Notes under the pieces: generated by a model
Databases searched by the model: none
The model's input: the letters and a program-made list of their open reading frames with translations, nothing else
What the model was told of the DNA's origin: nothing
Part shown: positions 12,285 to 23,604 of the stretch, piece after piece
Layout of the letters: each line of letters opens with the position of its first letter
Numbering within the stretch: position 1 is the stretch's first letter
Translations under genes and position numbers: made by a program
NCBI RefSeq assembly: GCF_008728515.1
Contig: NC_044981.1
Location: forward strand, 6,128,538 to 6,192,537
DNA from: Papio anubis
Taxonomy: Eukaryota > Chordata > Mammalia > Primates > Cercopithecidae
DNA: 64,000 nucleotides
Reading direction: 5' to 3'

Positions 12285-12536
12285 CTTCACACCAAGGATT
12301 GAAGAGAATGTACGTGTCTGTTTCTGGGTTTCGACTGGTTCTAATTATGCCATAGGGGGTCCAGACAGCAACATACATGCGGAATTTCCCCACAATACAT
12401 TCGGGGGAAGACTGGATGGACAGCCGCACAGACCTGTCCTCTCTCATGACAATCTTGGCCCCCCACTTTCCACTTTGTAACTCTGAGACTATAGGCACTG
12501 GGATGTAGGTTCCCTTGTTCTCCTGTGGGTAGCGAC
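12285..12536 (-). CDS. F13A1: F13A1 exon 4: rest of the beta-sandwich, entry to the catalytic core
   Basis: A 252-nt symmetrical exon (phase 1-1) encoding about residues 107-190. The translation includes RYPQENKGTYIPVPIVSEL, KWGAKIVMREDRSVRLSIQ, KFRMYVAVWTPYG and ETDTYILFNPWCE, an unmistakable match to factor XIII A. It completes the beta-sandwich (mature residues 38-184) and ends at the start of the catalytic core; the catalytic Cys, His and Asp lie in later exons outside the window. The acceptor CATAG is preceded by a pyrimidine tract built from three copies of a 7-bp repeat (12537-12564). The donor is GAAG|GTAAGAG. Differences from remembered human sequence: Lys to Glu before CIVGKF, and VL to II after PYG. 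Confidence 0.96.
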
Positions 12537-12834
12537 CTATGAGAAGAGAGAAGAGAGAAGAGATACTGCGTTAGGTTGATTTCACAAGCCACTTTTGTTC
12601 TCCCTCTCTTATCTTATAGCTGAAGGGACAGGAGTAATCCATTAGAATTAATCTTGACTTGAAGAAACATACAAATCAGGCAAGTCTGCAAATTACTTTG
12701 ACTGTAAGCAGAAGAACCTTCAAGAGCAAAACTTACTTCGTTTGTTTTCTACGAAGCATGTAGAGGATTCCACATTAAGACAAGCAAACAATGCTCCATT
12801 TTAGCCTCCCTAATTACTAATTTCAAAGATCTTT

Positions 12835-12847
12835 AAAAGAGTCTTTG
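12835..12847 (+). repeat. Left target-site duplication of the L1 insertion
   Basis: AAAAGAGTCTTTG, preceded by TTT, so the break matches the L1 endonuclease consensus TT|AAAA. The identical 13-mer is at 13916-13928. Confidence 0.85.
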
Positions 12848-13532
12848 CATCAGGTATAACTCCCAATGCAATCCCTCCCCCCTCCCCCATCCCCATGATA
12901 GGCCCCGGTGTGTGATGTTCCCCTTCCCGAGTCCAAGTGATCTTATTGTTCAGTTCCCACCTATGAGTGAGAACATGCAGTGTTTGGTTTTCTGTTCTTG
13001 TGATAGTTTGCTAAGAATGATGGTTTCCAGCTGCATCCATGTCCCTACAAAGGACACAAACTCATCCTTTTTTATGGCTGTATAGTATTCCATGGTGTAT
13101 ATGTGCCACATTTTCTTAATCCAATCTGTCACTGATGGACATTTGGGTTGATTCCAAGTCTTTGCTATTGTGAATAGTGCCACAATAAACATACGTGTGC
13201 ATGTGTCTTTATAGCAGCATGATTTATAATCCTTTGGGTATATACCCAGTAATGGGATGGCTGGGTCATATGGTACATCTAGTTCTAGATCCTTGAGGAA
13301 TCGCCATACTGTTTTCCATAATGGTTGAACTAGTTTACAATCCCACCAACAGTGTAAAAGTGTTCCTATTTCTCCACATCCTCTCCAGCACCTGTTGTTT
13401 CCTGACTTTTTAATGATTGCCATTCTAACTGGTGTGAGATGGTATCTCATTGTGGTTTTGATTTGCATTTCTCTGATGGCCAGTGATGATGAGCATTTTT
13501 TCATGTGTCTGTTGGCTGTATGAATGTCTTCT
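12848..13532 (-). mobile_element. L1PA insertion, inverted 5' segment
   Basis: Primate-specific L1 sequence in reverse: end of ORF2 plus the start of the 3' UTR. Readable parts include cacctatgagtgagaacatg, tccatgtccctacaaaggac, tatacccagtaatgggatgg and ggtgtgagatggtatctcat. The open part on the minus strand is the degraded C-terminal region of the reverse transcriptase ORF and is not a host gene. It meets the next segment, which is in the opposite direction, at about 13533: the signature of twin priming. Confidence 0.9.
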
Positions 13533-13680
13533 GATGTAAATGACGAGTTGATGGGTGCTGACGAGTTGATGGGTGCAGCACACCAACATGGCACAAGTAT
13601 ACATATGTAACAAACCTGCACGTTATGCACATGTACCCTAGAACTTAAAGTATAATAATAATAAAAAATTAAAAAAAAAT
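13533..13680 (+). mobile_element. L1PA insertion, sense 3' UTR segment
   Basis: L1 3' UTR in forward orientation: gatgtaaatgacgagttgat, gcagcacaccaacatggcac, ccctagaacttaaagtataa and an A-rich end. An 18-bp piece (gacgagttgatgggtgc plus one base) is tandemly repeated at about 13542-13577. In the L1 map this segment begins just where the inverted segment ends, so the two parts are almost contiguous in the source. Confidence 0.88.
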
Positions 13681-13915
13681 AGATTAGATTTCCCAGGAAT
13701 ACTGAATTGTATCCTATGTGGCAAAGAAAAAGTGAATTATCATCTTTGTCCTATATTATTGGTTTAAATCATAAAAGAAAATTATATACTGTCTCATTAG
13801 AAATATTTTAAGTCATTCTAGAACAATTTGAAACATATGTGAGAATTTTTTTCAACAAGATTGTACAGTAAGCCCATTTAAAAACAAAAAACAAAAAACA
13901 AAACAAAACAACAAA
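13681..13915 (+). other. Candidate L1 3' transduction with second A-rich tail
   Basis: Non-L1 sequence of about 195 bp follows the L1's own A-rich end and terminates in a second A-rich tail (about 13879-13915), immediately followed by the right copy of the 13-bp target-site duplication. That order (L1, unique DNA, poly-A, duplication) is what a read-through L1 transcript leaves. No clear AATAAA is visible just before the second tail, which is a weak point. Confidence 0.7.
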
Positions 13916-13928
13916 AAAAGAGTCTTTG
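13916..13928 (+). repeat. Right target-site duplication of the L1 insertion
   Basis: AAAAGAGTCTTTG, identical to 12835-12847, placed directly after the A-rich tail. Bases beyond each copy differ (CATC against GTAG), so the match is limited to the duplication. Confidence 0.85.
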
Positions 13929-14939
13929 GTAGGCATACTGTTAGAGAGAGAACTTTCCAAGGAGGTGGTTCCATATGTTACTGCTGTGCAGTTTTGTGAG
14001 GATGCTTAATCTTAATGAAAATAATAATTTACACAGTGCAAACCAGTGAGAAAGATGAGAACTTCAACACTCTGCTATTAGGGATATTGGGTATACCACT
14101 CAGAATGAATATCACATATACTTTTAAATCCAGCACAGATCTGAACACTGTTTTCTGCCTAGGTGCCATGGCATCTAAGTAATGCTCTTGAAGACACATG
14201 GGACTCAGACTCTCAGGAGCCCCTCCATAAACCCACCTGCATAAGCATGTTTGTTCCAGAGGCACCCATCTCCTGTTTCTGCTCCCTCTTTGTGCATACT
14301 GTCTTGGGATGAGCTTGCCTTTTCTCCCAGAGGCTTTGTTGTTCTCTGGAACCCCTTTCACTGTTGATGTGTAGACATCAAAGGCAATCTTGCCAGGTAA
14401 ATGGAACCCATAATTCATTTATTACAGTGGTTCCCAGCAGCTGTCATCAGTAAATACTGATTTAGATTTAGAATGCACAGTATTTAAAAAGATGCAAGTT
14501 TAGTAGAAATAAACTTACGGAGATAAAAATCTACATGTTAATGACAGATTTTTTTTTAGAAAAAGGGATGAAAGGAATTTTAAAGCTAATTATGTAAGGA
14601 TGCACTTTGGGGAATAGGAAAGAACTAGAGAAGTACATCTGAAAGCACTCTTTGTACCTGCTATGTGCTCAACCTCAGCTTCACCTTTGTGCTAACTTCC
14701 ACTTTTGTTTTAAAAGCTTCACCTTTGTACTAACTTCTAGTTTTGTTGGGAACATGGAAAGAAAGAAGACAATCACTAGTTTCCACTGTTACACTTTAAA
14801 TTAAGACTTCAAAGACTCATATTAAATTTTACCCATCAAATCCAAGTTATACAAAAATAGTAAAGCAAAAGGAAAGCTATGCTTTTCATGCTGACTTTGA
14901 ATCCAGTCATAACCTAATTTAAAGACTACTTCTGACATT

Positions 14940-15065
14940 TTTCTTTCATATATTGATATTGCCTACTATGTGCTAGACATTATCCTAAGTGCTAGGGATA
15001 CAACAGTGAAGAAAACAGACAATAACTTCTGTGCTCATAGAGCTGATATTCCACAGAAAAAGCCA
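14940..15065 (-). repeat. L2 remnant
   Basis: tattgcctactatgtgctag, cattatcctaagtgctaggg, atacaacagtgaagaaaaca and ctcatagagctgatattcca: a clear antisense L2 3' end. Confidence 0.75.
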
Positions 15066-15104
15066 AAGCATGTGGTTTACCATGTTCTTATCACCCCTTT
15101 ATTC

Positions 15105-15292
15105 CCTGTAACAAATGATGAGAAGTAAACCATTATCATCATCCTAATTTGACAAATCAGGAAACTAAGACAGAGTCGTTAAGCAACTTACCCAGGGTGA
15201 TGCAGCTAGCAAATAGTGGAGTTCAGATTTGAACCCAGACCATCTGGCTTGAGAGTCAGAGTGTTTAACACTAAGCTCTATGGCAGCTGTAT
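15105..15292 (-). repeat. MIR SINE
   Basis: Antisense MIR: gacaaatcaggaaactaaga, acccagggtgatgcagctag, gatttgaacccagaccatct and acactaagctctatggcag. Near full length. Confidence 0.8.
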
Positions 15293-15324
15293 GAGTTGAA
15301 AATGTTTTGGAGTTGATGAGAACT

Positions 15325-15412
15325 ACGTCAAATTCTGACTCCACAATTAACTACTAGTGCAACTTCAGGCAAATCACTTAACTGTCTTAGCTTCCATTTT
15401 CTTGTCTTTGCA
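15325..15412 (+). repeat. MIR SINE fragment
   Basis: Sense MIR core: gactccacaattaactacta, gtgcaacttcaggcaaatca, cttaactgtcttagcttcc. It faces the MIR on its left in opposite orientation. Confidence 0.65.
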
Positions 15413-15507
15413 GTTTAGTTTGGGAAATAAAAAAACAATAGATTTTATCACATAATGAAAGCTTTATGCTTAGCACACAGTAGGGGCTGGCTGAGGGGGC
15501 ACTGATC

Positions 15508-15807
15508 TTTTTTTTCTTTTTTTGAGACGGAGTTTCACTCTTGCCACCCAGGCTGGAGTGCAGTGGCACAATCTCAGCTCACTGCAACCTCTGCCTCCTG
15601 GGTTCAAGCAATTTTCCTGCCTCAGCCTCCCAAGTAGCTGGAATTACAGGCACCCACCACCACGTCCGGCTAATTTTTTGTATTTTTAGTAGATACGAGG
15701 TTTTGCCATGTTGGGCAGGCTAGTCCCGAGCTCCTGACTTCGGGTGATCCACCCGCTTTGGCCTCCCATAGTGCTGGGATTACAGGTATGAGCTACCATG
15801 CCCAGCC
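15508..15807 (-). repeat. Alu (AluS-like), full length
   Basis: Reverse dimeric Alu from tttgagacggagtttcactc to accatgcccagcc. A separate T-run (15814-15836) follows on the right. Gene-sense orientation. Confidence 0.95.
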
Positions 15808-16471
15808 ACTTGGTTTTTTTTTTTTTTTTTTTTTTTAAGTATAACTTCTACTAGAAAGTAAAGGCAGGAGGAAGAAGGGGTGATTTTTTTTCCCTCTCTG
15901 GTTCTGAATCTGAAGAAAGGTGAATGTCCCAAGGAAAGTAGGTTACTTGTGTTGATTGAGATGTTGTGGCTAAGGGGAAAGAAATACAGCTGGCTCTAAC
16001 ACTTCTGTGTGATCTCAGGCAAAGCACTCATCTCCTGTCAACTAAAACTTTGCTTCTTCTATAAAATGGAGATCATGGTGGTCATAGTTTGTGGTAGGGA
16101 GGGCAGCTCAGTAAGTGGCAGTTGTTGTTACTTCCCTATTGTCCTGGGCTTTCTGATTCCTCTAAGTGATCCGTCTCTGCTCCATCTGTGGGAAATTAGG
16201 ATGGATTTACCAACTGCCAACAGACCTACCGAAGTCCAAAACTATTTCAAAGGCCAGTTTATTCCAGATTAAAAAACCTTGAGCTGACTGATTTTTCTAT
16301 CAGGAGAACTTGTAGAAGTGAAAAAAAAAAAAAGTGTCATCATTCATTAGGAACCAAAAAGCCTTAATAATTCCAGAATCATCATGGGGTCACCTGAAAC
16401 CTCCCATTCAATCATAATTTCTGAGTTTCTGAGTCATTAATGATCACTGTATTCTCCATTCATCCCTTAGA

Positions 16472-16697
16472 GCAATGGTTAGAAAACTATAGTCTGAGGC
16501 CAAATGTAGCTTACTTACTGTTTATATAAAGTTTTATTGGAACACATTTATGTTGATTTGCTTGTGTATTATTGTGCTACAATACAACTCTGCTCTTGTA
16601 AGAGCAGAGTTGAATAGTTGTGACAAAGTCCATATGGTCTGCAACGCCTAACACAGTAGCTGGCCCTTACAGTGAACAATTGCCAACATCTGCCTAA
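16472..16697 (-). mobile_element. hAT-type DNA transposon remnant
   Basis: Recognised by aaagttttattggaacacat, the block agttgaatagttgtgacaaa and ccatatggtctgcaacgcct, then tagctggcccttacagtgaa. These belong to a common non-autonomous hAT-like family with short inverted ends. I cannot name the subfamily. It contains a 28-bp palindrome described among the findings. Confidence 0.6.
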
Positions 16698-17044
16698 GAG
16701 GATTTCACATTTTATTTATTTAAGGCGTGATTCATTATAGACTCTTGGTGTCTAACACTTGAGCCTAAGAAGAAAATACCATCACCTAGTTTCTCCTTCC
16801 AAGGAGAAACCTGTTTCTAAACTATTCGCAAACATCTATACTACTAGTAGGTCAACCTTTAGTTTCCTTAAAGTCTCCTAGTTAAATTCCCCACAGTCTC
16901 AGGGGGTGTTGAAAACATAGGAAGTTTGTAGCTTTTTACTGATTTTACAATTCATAGCTAAAATGTACAATTTTAAGATTGCAAAAGTTGTTTAGAGTCG
17001 CCAAGGCAGTTCACATAGTGATGGAAATACAGTGACAGGAATTA

Positions 17045-17215
17045 AGTTTTGTTTCTTAGGGTCCTTACAAAACCTCTGTGAGGAAATTTTTACAGATGGG
17101 AAACTGAGGCTTGGTGAGGGTGTCATGTCTGCACATCACGTAACTAGGCAGAGGTGGAGACAGAACTGGGGACAGGGAAGCCTGTTCTCTTTGCCCTATG
17201 TCGTGCTGCCTCAGT
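17045..17215 (-). repeat. MIR SINE
   Basis: Antisense MIR: ttacaaaacctctgtgagga, acagatgggaaactgaggct, then catcacgtaactaggcagag and a decayed end at ccctatgtcgtgctgcctc. Confidence 0.75.
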
Positions 17216-19079
17216 GAAGGAAGGTGGAGAATGGCAAAAGGGATCTAGGGAGATGAAAGGAGGTGAGAAAAGAATAAAACTGGAAAGTCTGAAGGAATAT
17301 GAGGAAAAGGGACATTGAGAAATTATGCTGTGGTGGATAAAAGATGTGTGAGCCAGAAGTGAGGATCAAAGGAGGTAACAACTGAGTGAAGAGAAGGAAG
17401 ACCAGGTGGAGAGGAACCTGCACGAGGGTCTCTCTGGGCCAACTCATTTTTTTGTGATTTGCGTTGGGAAGGCTTCCAAAGAGTGAAGATGCCAAAGGGT
17501 GAAGGCTGAGTGACCCTGCTGATAACGCTGATGCCACGTGGCCTGGGAACAGGGTATGGAAACTCGTCAGGGACAGGGAGTGGTGAGATGAATTCCAAAG
17601 GAAGGAAAAAGAATCCTGACTGGCAGGCTTTTCATATCCCTGTATGGGAAAGCTGGTTAGGAATGTGAAACCTGATGTGTCAATAGCACCTCAGGGTCTT
17701 GTTGACTGCTCTATTATACTATGTTTAATTCTGAATGTAATGATTTCAATGACAGCACTGGGGAAGTATTCTCCATGATTGAACTGTGAGCGAGAAAGTT
17801 GTGACAGAGTAGTATTTCATTTCACTAAATAGCCCTTCTCAGCCCTGGAAGTCGGCATGGTTATGAGACCACAATCCAGCTATCCTTGGAAAACCCATCC
17901 ATCAACATCCATGACTGCCCATCAGCTATCCTTGGCCCAATCTGGATGGGAAACATGGCTCCATACAGGGAACTTCCATGCATGTGTTTGCCTAACTGGA
18001 TAGATGTGTTTTTCTCCTTTTCTCCCCCAAATCATGCAACTTTGGGTTAAAAACATTAGGGCAAGAGAAGGAGAATTGGGAAAGACAGCATCCAAGAAAG
18101 GAATCCCATTTTGTTTTTAATAATTTCAGCCTTTGAAATTGGACTGCTAAACATGAGGAAATGTTATAATTACCAATTGCAATTTTTCACACTTATCAAA
18201 AATAAGTGCCATCTTCCCAAGTGATCTAGAAATTAACATATGCTCTTAGTTTAAGTGCTTGCTTTCATTTGTGAATTATTATTGAGGTCACAAAACTACC
18301 GTTTTTAAGGCAAAAGTCGCTTGGACCATAGGCCTATATTCAAATGCCTCATTGTCCCTTTACTGAGGGCCTCACTCTCCTTACACGGACCTACCTTAAT
18401 CCCCCCAGCTTGGATGTAGGAGGAAGAAGATGAAAATCTTTAATTCCATTATGATGTTACTCTGTTCCAACCTTAGATACCTAGGCTTGAGCTTTGTGCA
18501 CAGTTTCTTGATATTAGTATCCTTCACAAGACAGGCAAGAGAAATCTAGCTGCAGCTCAGATTCAGAGCTATGTAACCCTGGGGAAAATGTCCCCTCACC
18601 CTTTCAATGCATTCCACAGACCAGACAGCCCATTGCATGCAAAGCCCTGCATTGGTAGTGCCCACTAGAGAATTCATTGCCTTTTAAAAAATTAATATTT
18701 TAGGTTAGTTGATGGCTTTGAAATATTTTTACTTAAAAAATACAATGTCCCAGGTGGTGATGAGGTTCCCAGGTAGTCTAGAAAGGACATCAAATAGCGT
18801 ATGGTATGGTCAATATGGTTGAATATTGTTCCTAATAGAACTGTTCTGACTCCACCTCTCTCACGCCTAGGACCTGGAAGAACATACTTGCCATCAAGGA
18901 GGGTGACTGAGTAGACACATCTGTCAATCACTGCTCCCTCTCGTGCTCCAAAATAAAGAAGCTGGTAACTCAGGACACTCCCACTTCTCTCCTCTTTTGG
19001 GTATACCATCTGTAAGTCCAGTGGCTGCAGTCTATGCCCCTGATATGCTATACTTAGTAATAAGAAGAATTCTGGCCAT

Positions 19080-19639
19080 ATTGTTAGGGAAACAAGAACC
19101 TAGGAGAGCCAGGGTCACAACGTTTTTAAATCAACTTCATCTTAAAACTAGCAAGTCATTTTCCTTGCCAGTCAAAACCCATGGTCCTAAGACATTGACA
19201 GCTAAGGAAGCAACTTGGTAATGCCTGCAAGGACAAACTCCTACAACAACAGAAAGTCCAGATGTCCCGATATCCATAACAATATATACTTTTGAGATAA
19301 TTACAGTTACGCTCTGATGTACTCACACACTAAAATGTCAAGGATAGTTTTCTTTAAATCAATAGAATAGAAAATTTTGTCATGTTGTCAGCCTACCCAC
19401 ACATAAGCACAGCTTAGCTTAGTCTTTACGTAGACAAGATCCCTATATAAGAAAAGCTTAAAACAATAACAGTGCGTTCCTCTACTTGCTTTCTGAGGAT
19501 ACCCTAACTTTGTAACGGAGTAGCTTTTAATAAACTATCTCTTCTCACTGCACTCTGTGACTCACCTTGAATTCCTTCCTGCATGAGATCCAAGAACCCT
19601 CTCTTGGGGTCTGCATCGAGACCCCTTTTTCTATAACAA
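19080..19639 (+). mobile_element. Solo LTR of a class I endogenous retrovirus (probable)
   Basis: An LTR-like unit of about 560 bp starting TGTTAGGG and ending TATAACA. A TATA motif (CTATATAAG, about 19442-19450) is followed by an AATAAA (about 19529-19534) and a U5-like end with ccaagaaccctctcttgggg and agacccctt, common in ERV1 LTRs. No internal retroviral genes adjoin it. The exact subfamily and a target-site duplication were not established. Confidence 0.6.
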
Positions 19640-19739
19640 TTATTTGCCAGAAAAGCCCAAACAAACCTTTATCTCCTTATTCACTTAGATGTCTATTCCA
19701 CTTGTTAAACTGAACTGAAGACACTGTCTAATATGTCTG

Positions 19740-19802
19740 TATAGCTCCCACAGAATGTCAGTGTTTTGCATCCAGTTGGTACCTAATAAATGTCAATGGG
19801 GC
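19740..19802 (+). repeat. L2 3'-end remnant
   Basis: Pattern tgttttgcatccagttggta followed by cctaataaatgtcaatgggg, a diverged L2 terminus. Confidence 0.45.
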
Positions 19803-20639
19803 TGAACTGAGCTCTCTGCAAATGTCAAGCCCCACTAAGGTCATCATAGAGATGTTAGAAGCTCTGGAATGAGATGCCCGCAGCAATCCAGGTGTTCAAT
19901 CCAAGCACCCCTCACAAGAAACAAACATTTTTATTTCTAAGCTTTTTCCTTCAGAGGGTGTTTTCCATTCTTATATAAACATATTTTAAGCTGAGCTCTG
20001 ACTCCATCTACCTGCTGACTTCCTTTAAGAGTTCATTCTTAAAAGAGGATTGTCTCTAAGGAACACAGGAATATATCATGTCTTCAGCTGAGAAGGTAAA
20101 TTTCATGATGTTAATTCATTTTTCCATTTGATTCATTTGTTTTTCCCAAGGCGCACCTTTCATGTTCAAAATAATCAATCTATTTCCAAATAGGCCCTGG
20201 AAGTATGAAAGTGACAGCATGATGTATGTAGCAGTGCTGGAAGTGTGGATACAGTTGCTTTGGAAAAGGAAGCAAAACTTGTGCTAACCGTCTTAGGATG
20301 GAAAGGGAGTGTGCTGAGACCAAGAGGGAATAAGTCCCTGAATAACTGTTAGAAATACCAGGTAACCAACTGCAAAAACAACATGCCACCACCAAAAAAG
20401 AAACAATCAAAAAGGCACAGAAATCATGGATGATAGCAACTAAGAAGAGAGAAACACAAGTATTCAAAAGCAAATCGTCTCTTTGAGGACTGCAGAAATG
20501 TGCCCTTTCCATTGCTAAGTTGCCACTGACAGATTGCATACATATTTCCAGATGTTTCCTAAAGAGAGAGACCTTCCTGGCCATGTTTATTCTAGTTCAG
20601 GCAAACTCAGGAAGGTTTGGGGGGAAGCTTTGTGAAGAC

Positions 20640-20726
20640 AGGGATTGAGTTTTGTTTAACTTTGTATACCCAGCAGCTTGCATGATATTTCGAACATAGT
20701 AGGTGCTCAATAAATATTTGGCAAAT
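20640..20726 (+). repeat. L2 3' end
   Basis: ctttgtatacccagcagctt, gcatgatatttcgaacatag, taggtgctcaataaatattt: a clear L2 3' end. Confidence 0.75.
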
Positions 20727-21329
20727 GGGAGCTAGGTATTGTTAAGGTGTCTTTTCTACCTCGATTTTATTTCACTTTTCTTTAAATGCTTCCTACATCA
20801 TTTAAAACCTCTTTTGGAGTAAAGGTAAGGTGTAATTTTGTGAGATATACATGAAACCAGCATTGCGCTAAGCTCTTTGAGTGAATCCGAAAGAAATCAT
20901 CAGGTTGTCACCTGATGCTGACTACCTGGCCCCGGGCTTTAGGAAGTGCACCATTTAGATGGCTAACCAAGGCAGGAATGTGAACATGAGGACACCGTGT
21001 CTCAGGATGATGCCAGTGGCATTCAGAGGAAGTAAGAACATAACATGAAATTCAGAGAAAATATGGACAGCATTGAGATGGCAGAATTTCTCCCTAAGAA
21101 TGGCTTATTTCTGTGAAAGAGGACTATGAAGCCCCCGCAATGAAATGTGTATCCATTTTAAATGTTCCTACAGCATGCCAGCCTTTTCCTGGGATTACTG
21201 GCCATGAGGAACACAGTGTGGAAACCTAGAGGAAGAAGTGGCTAACAGTGTCTGTGGAAGTTGAAGAAGATTCCTTAGAGAATGTGGTTTTGGGATACAA
21301 TCCATTTGTATCCCAAATCCATTTGGACA

Positions 21330-21850
21330 AGGTGGGGAAGAGTCTTCACAGCTGGGGGAATAACCAGCTGAGGGAATAAGGAAGGGACAGTGCATAAAGG
21401 GAATGGCAGGATACCTGTGGCAGAAGAAGCAGTTGACCCAGGCAGGGTAAAAAGCATAGGGACCTCCAATGCTGTGCAAAGGTATTTAGAGTATGTCCTA
21501 AGGAGGGGAAGGAGATGGGGCAGGAGCCATTGAAAAGTTTAAGAGGTCTGATGAGATTGCATTTTAGAAAGATCAGTCTGTCTGCAAGATGGAAAATGGT
21601 TTGAGAGGAACAAGAGTAGAGCAAGGAAACCAGTCAGAGAGTGCTGAAGTGCTCAAGGGAGGCATGATGGTGTCCTTGACTGACTCTCAGGGGAAGGTAA
21701 CTGGAGGTGTGCCGGCGGAAGCAGGAAATAGAGGCAGTAGGCATTTGATGTTGGCATTGAGTAAGGGGGCAGAGCCATAGGCGACCCCAGGTTTTGTTCA
21801 TTCTTCAAAGAGTTTTTCATTGCCTACAAGGTGCCAGGCACTGCTTGTTT
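21330..21850 (-). repeat. L2 fragment interrupted by Alu
   Basis: Antisense L2 ORF2/3' region: gagccattgaaaagtttaag, tctgatgagattgcatttta, agatcagtctgtctgcaaga and gccataggcgaccccaggtt. L2-like sequence ending at tgccaggcac is cut by the Alu and resumes on its other side (about 22167-22250). Confidence 0.65.
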
Positions 21851-22166
21851 GTTTGTTTGTTTTTGTTTTTGTTTTGTTTTGTTTTGTCTTGAGACAGAGT
21901 CTTGCTCTATTGCTCAGGCTGGAGTGCAGGGGCACAATCTTGGCTCATTGTAACCTCTGCCTTCCAGGTTCAAGCGATTCTCCTGCCTCAGCCTCCCAAG
22001 TAGCTGGGACTACAGGTGCCACCACATCTGCTATTTTTTGAATTTTTAGTAGATACGGAATTTTGCCATGTTAACCAGGCTGGTTTCAAACTCCTGACCT
22101 CAAGTGATCCACCCACCTTGGCCTCCCAACGTACTGGAATTACAGGTGTGAGCCACTGTGCCTGGC
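21851..22166 (-). repeat. Alu (AluS-like)
   Basis: Reverse Alu with GTTTT-rich tail (21846-21888) and both arms, ending gagccactgtgcctggcc. It is bounded by copies of CCAGGCAC (about 21834-21841 and 22167-22174), the target-site duplication inside the L2-like host. Confidence 0.93.
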
Positions 22167-23049
22167 CCCAGGCACCGTTTTAAGTGAAATGCAGCCATGA
22201 ACCAAACAGTCATTCCCTCTAACTGAAAGATTCCAGACTAAGCTTCAAACATGGGTGAACGTGCTGCTTTATGAGGAGTTTGCTCCAAAAGTTAAGACCT
22301 GGTGTTGTTAACTGCAATACAAATTTACTCCAGGAAGCTAGTTTTCTGGAAATTCCCTAACCCACACGTGTATTGCCTTGTTTAAGAGAAGATAGGATAT
22401 TTTTAGTCTTTAAGAAAAAATAACCAGCAGAAAATGTTCTACAATGTAGACAAAGTTGGTTACAGAGCGTAACATTACACTGCAGATTTGTTCACTATTG
22501 TTGCGGATTCAATTTCTAAGGACCAGGAGGAACAGGAGTCAGAGAATTTGGACTTGTGTTTCCTGTTGTCCATTCGGGAATAACAACCACTTATAGTCTG
22601 TCTCGGCGACTCCACCTATTGACTGACTGGCTGCTCTCAGACCTATTGCCTGCACTCCTAGAACCCTCTGTCAGGTTCCACAGGAAGCCATGTTCCGAGG
22701 CTCCTCTGCTTTCTGACTTCCAGGTAGGTTTGGCCAAAGAGGGGATTGGGAGCAGGAAGAGGGGAGATGTCAGGGTGTGTCTCCTGTGCGCTCTCTGTCT
22801 TGAGGTGAGAGTCTGAGTCGCCTCCATGGCTCCAGCACCTGCTGATGCCTTCTGGGTTCTGACAGGACCTCCTCCTCCATGTGCCTCCAGCTCCTGGTGT
22901 GGTGGCAGTTTTCTACTGTTCCTAATTCCTGGGTTGCCTCACCAGGTTGCCTGTTTGGCTTCTTAGTCATTCGCTTCCCTGTGTACACAATTGCCTCCAT
23001 TAAGATCCCACTGCTTACAAGTCTAGAGCAGTTTCTATTTGCTCTCCTA

Positions 23050-23190
23050 TCAGCTTTAAGGGTTATGTCCATTTTATATATGGGAAAACTGAGGCTCAGG
23101 TAACTTAAGTAACTAGCCCTAGGCTACATAGCTGTCAGTATGCAGAACAATCATTCGAACCCAGGTCGGCTTGGTCCAGAGCTGTGACTG
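23050..23190 (-). repeat. MIR SINE
   Basis: Antisense MIR: tatatgggaaaactgaggct, caggtaacttaagtaactag, aatcattcgaacccaggtcg. Confidence 0.75.
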
Positions 23191-23194
23191 GGGA

Positions 23195-23270
23195 GGCTAA
23201 TGAACCCTCTCAGTGCATTTTCCATCTGTAAAATGGGCATTACAGAAGATGAGGATTAAACAATAGTGTG
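23195..23270 (+). repeat. MIR SINE fragment
   Basis: Sense MIR end: aaccctctcagtgcattttc, catctgtaaaatgggcatta, gatgaggattaaacaatagt. Opposite in orientation to the preceding MIR. Confidence 0.6.
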
Positions 23271-23604
23271 TGTGAAGGGCATTTCATAAACTGAACAGAT
23301 TATTATTCACCTTATTATATGGTGTCTGATGGCTATAACAGCGAAGAAATCTTACTAAACTTATTTTTATTTCTGAACATAACCACACAGGTAGTGAATA
23401 AGGTGTGAGAACTAAAAGGAAAGTCTTATCCCCACTCCCCTCCCAACCAACTGTACAGACTCTTTCTTGGCTAAGGGGACCCCAGAGAAATCTTAAAAAC
23501 TGAGTCACAGCCATGATGGGATGAGAGGTGGTACACACCTCATTATATTCCCTTTCCTTTTGCTGTTTAGACAAAATTGAACAGAATCAATATTAAAATA
23601 GAGA

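Noticed and set aside
13429..13620. Separate small gene at the L1 inversion junction
   Set aside because: The frame spans the artificial junction of inverted and sense L1 parts.
12950..13630. 226-codon minus-strand frame with reverse-transcriptase-like end
   Set aside because: It is the end of L1 ORF2 in the inverted L1 segment, with its 3' end rearranged. Not a host gene and not an intact L1 protein.
14029..14418. 129-codon minus-strand open frame in intron 3
   Set aside because: No recognisable protein family, no splice signals matched to it and no sign of codon constraint that I could judge by eye.
17880..17945. Repeated cagctatccttgg motif, possible tandem duplication
   Set aside because: Only a 13-bp match recurs and the sequence between is different; too short to call.
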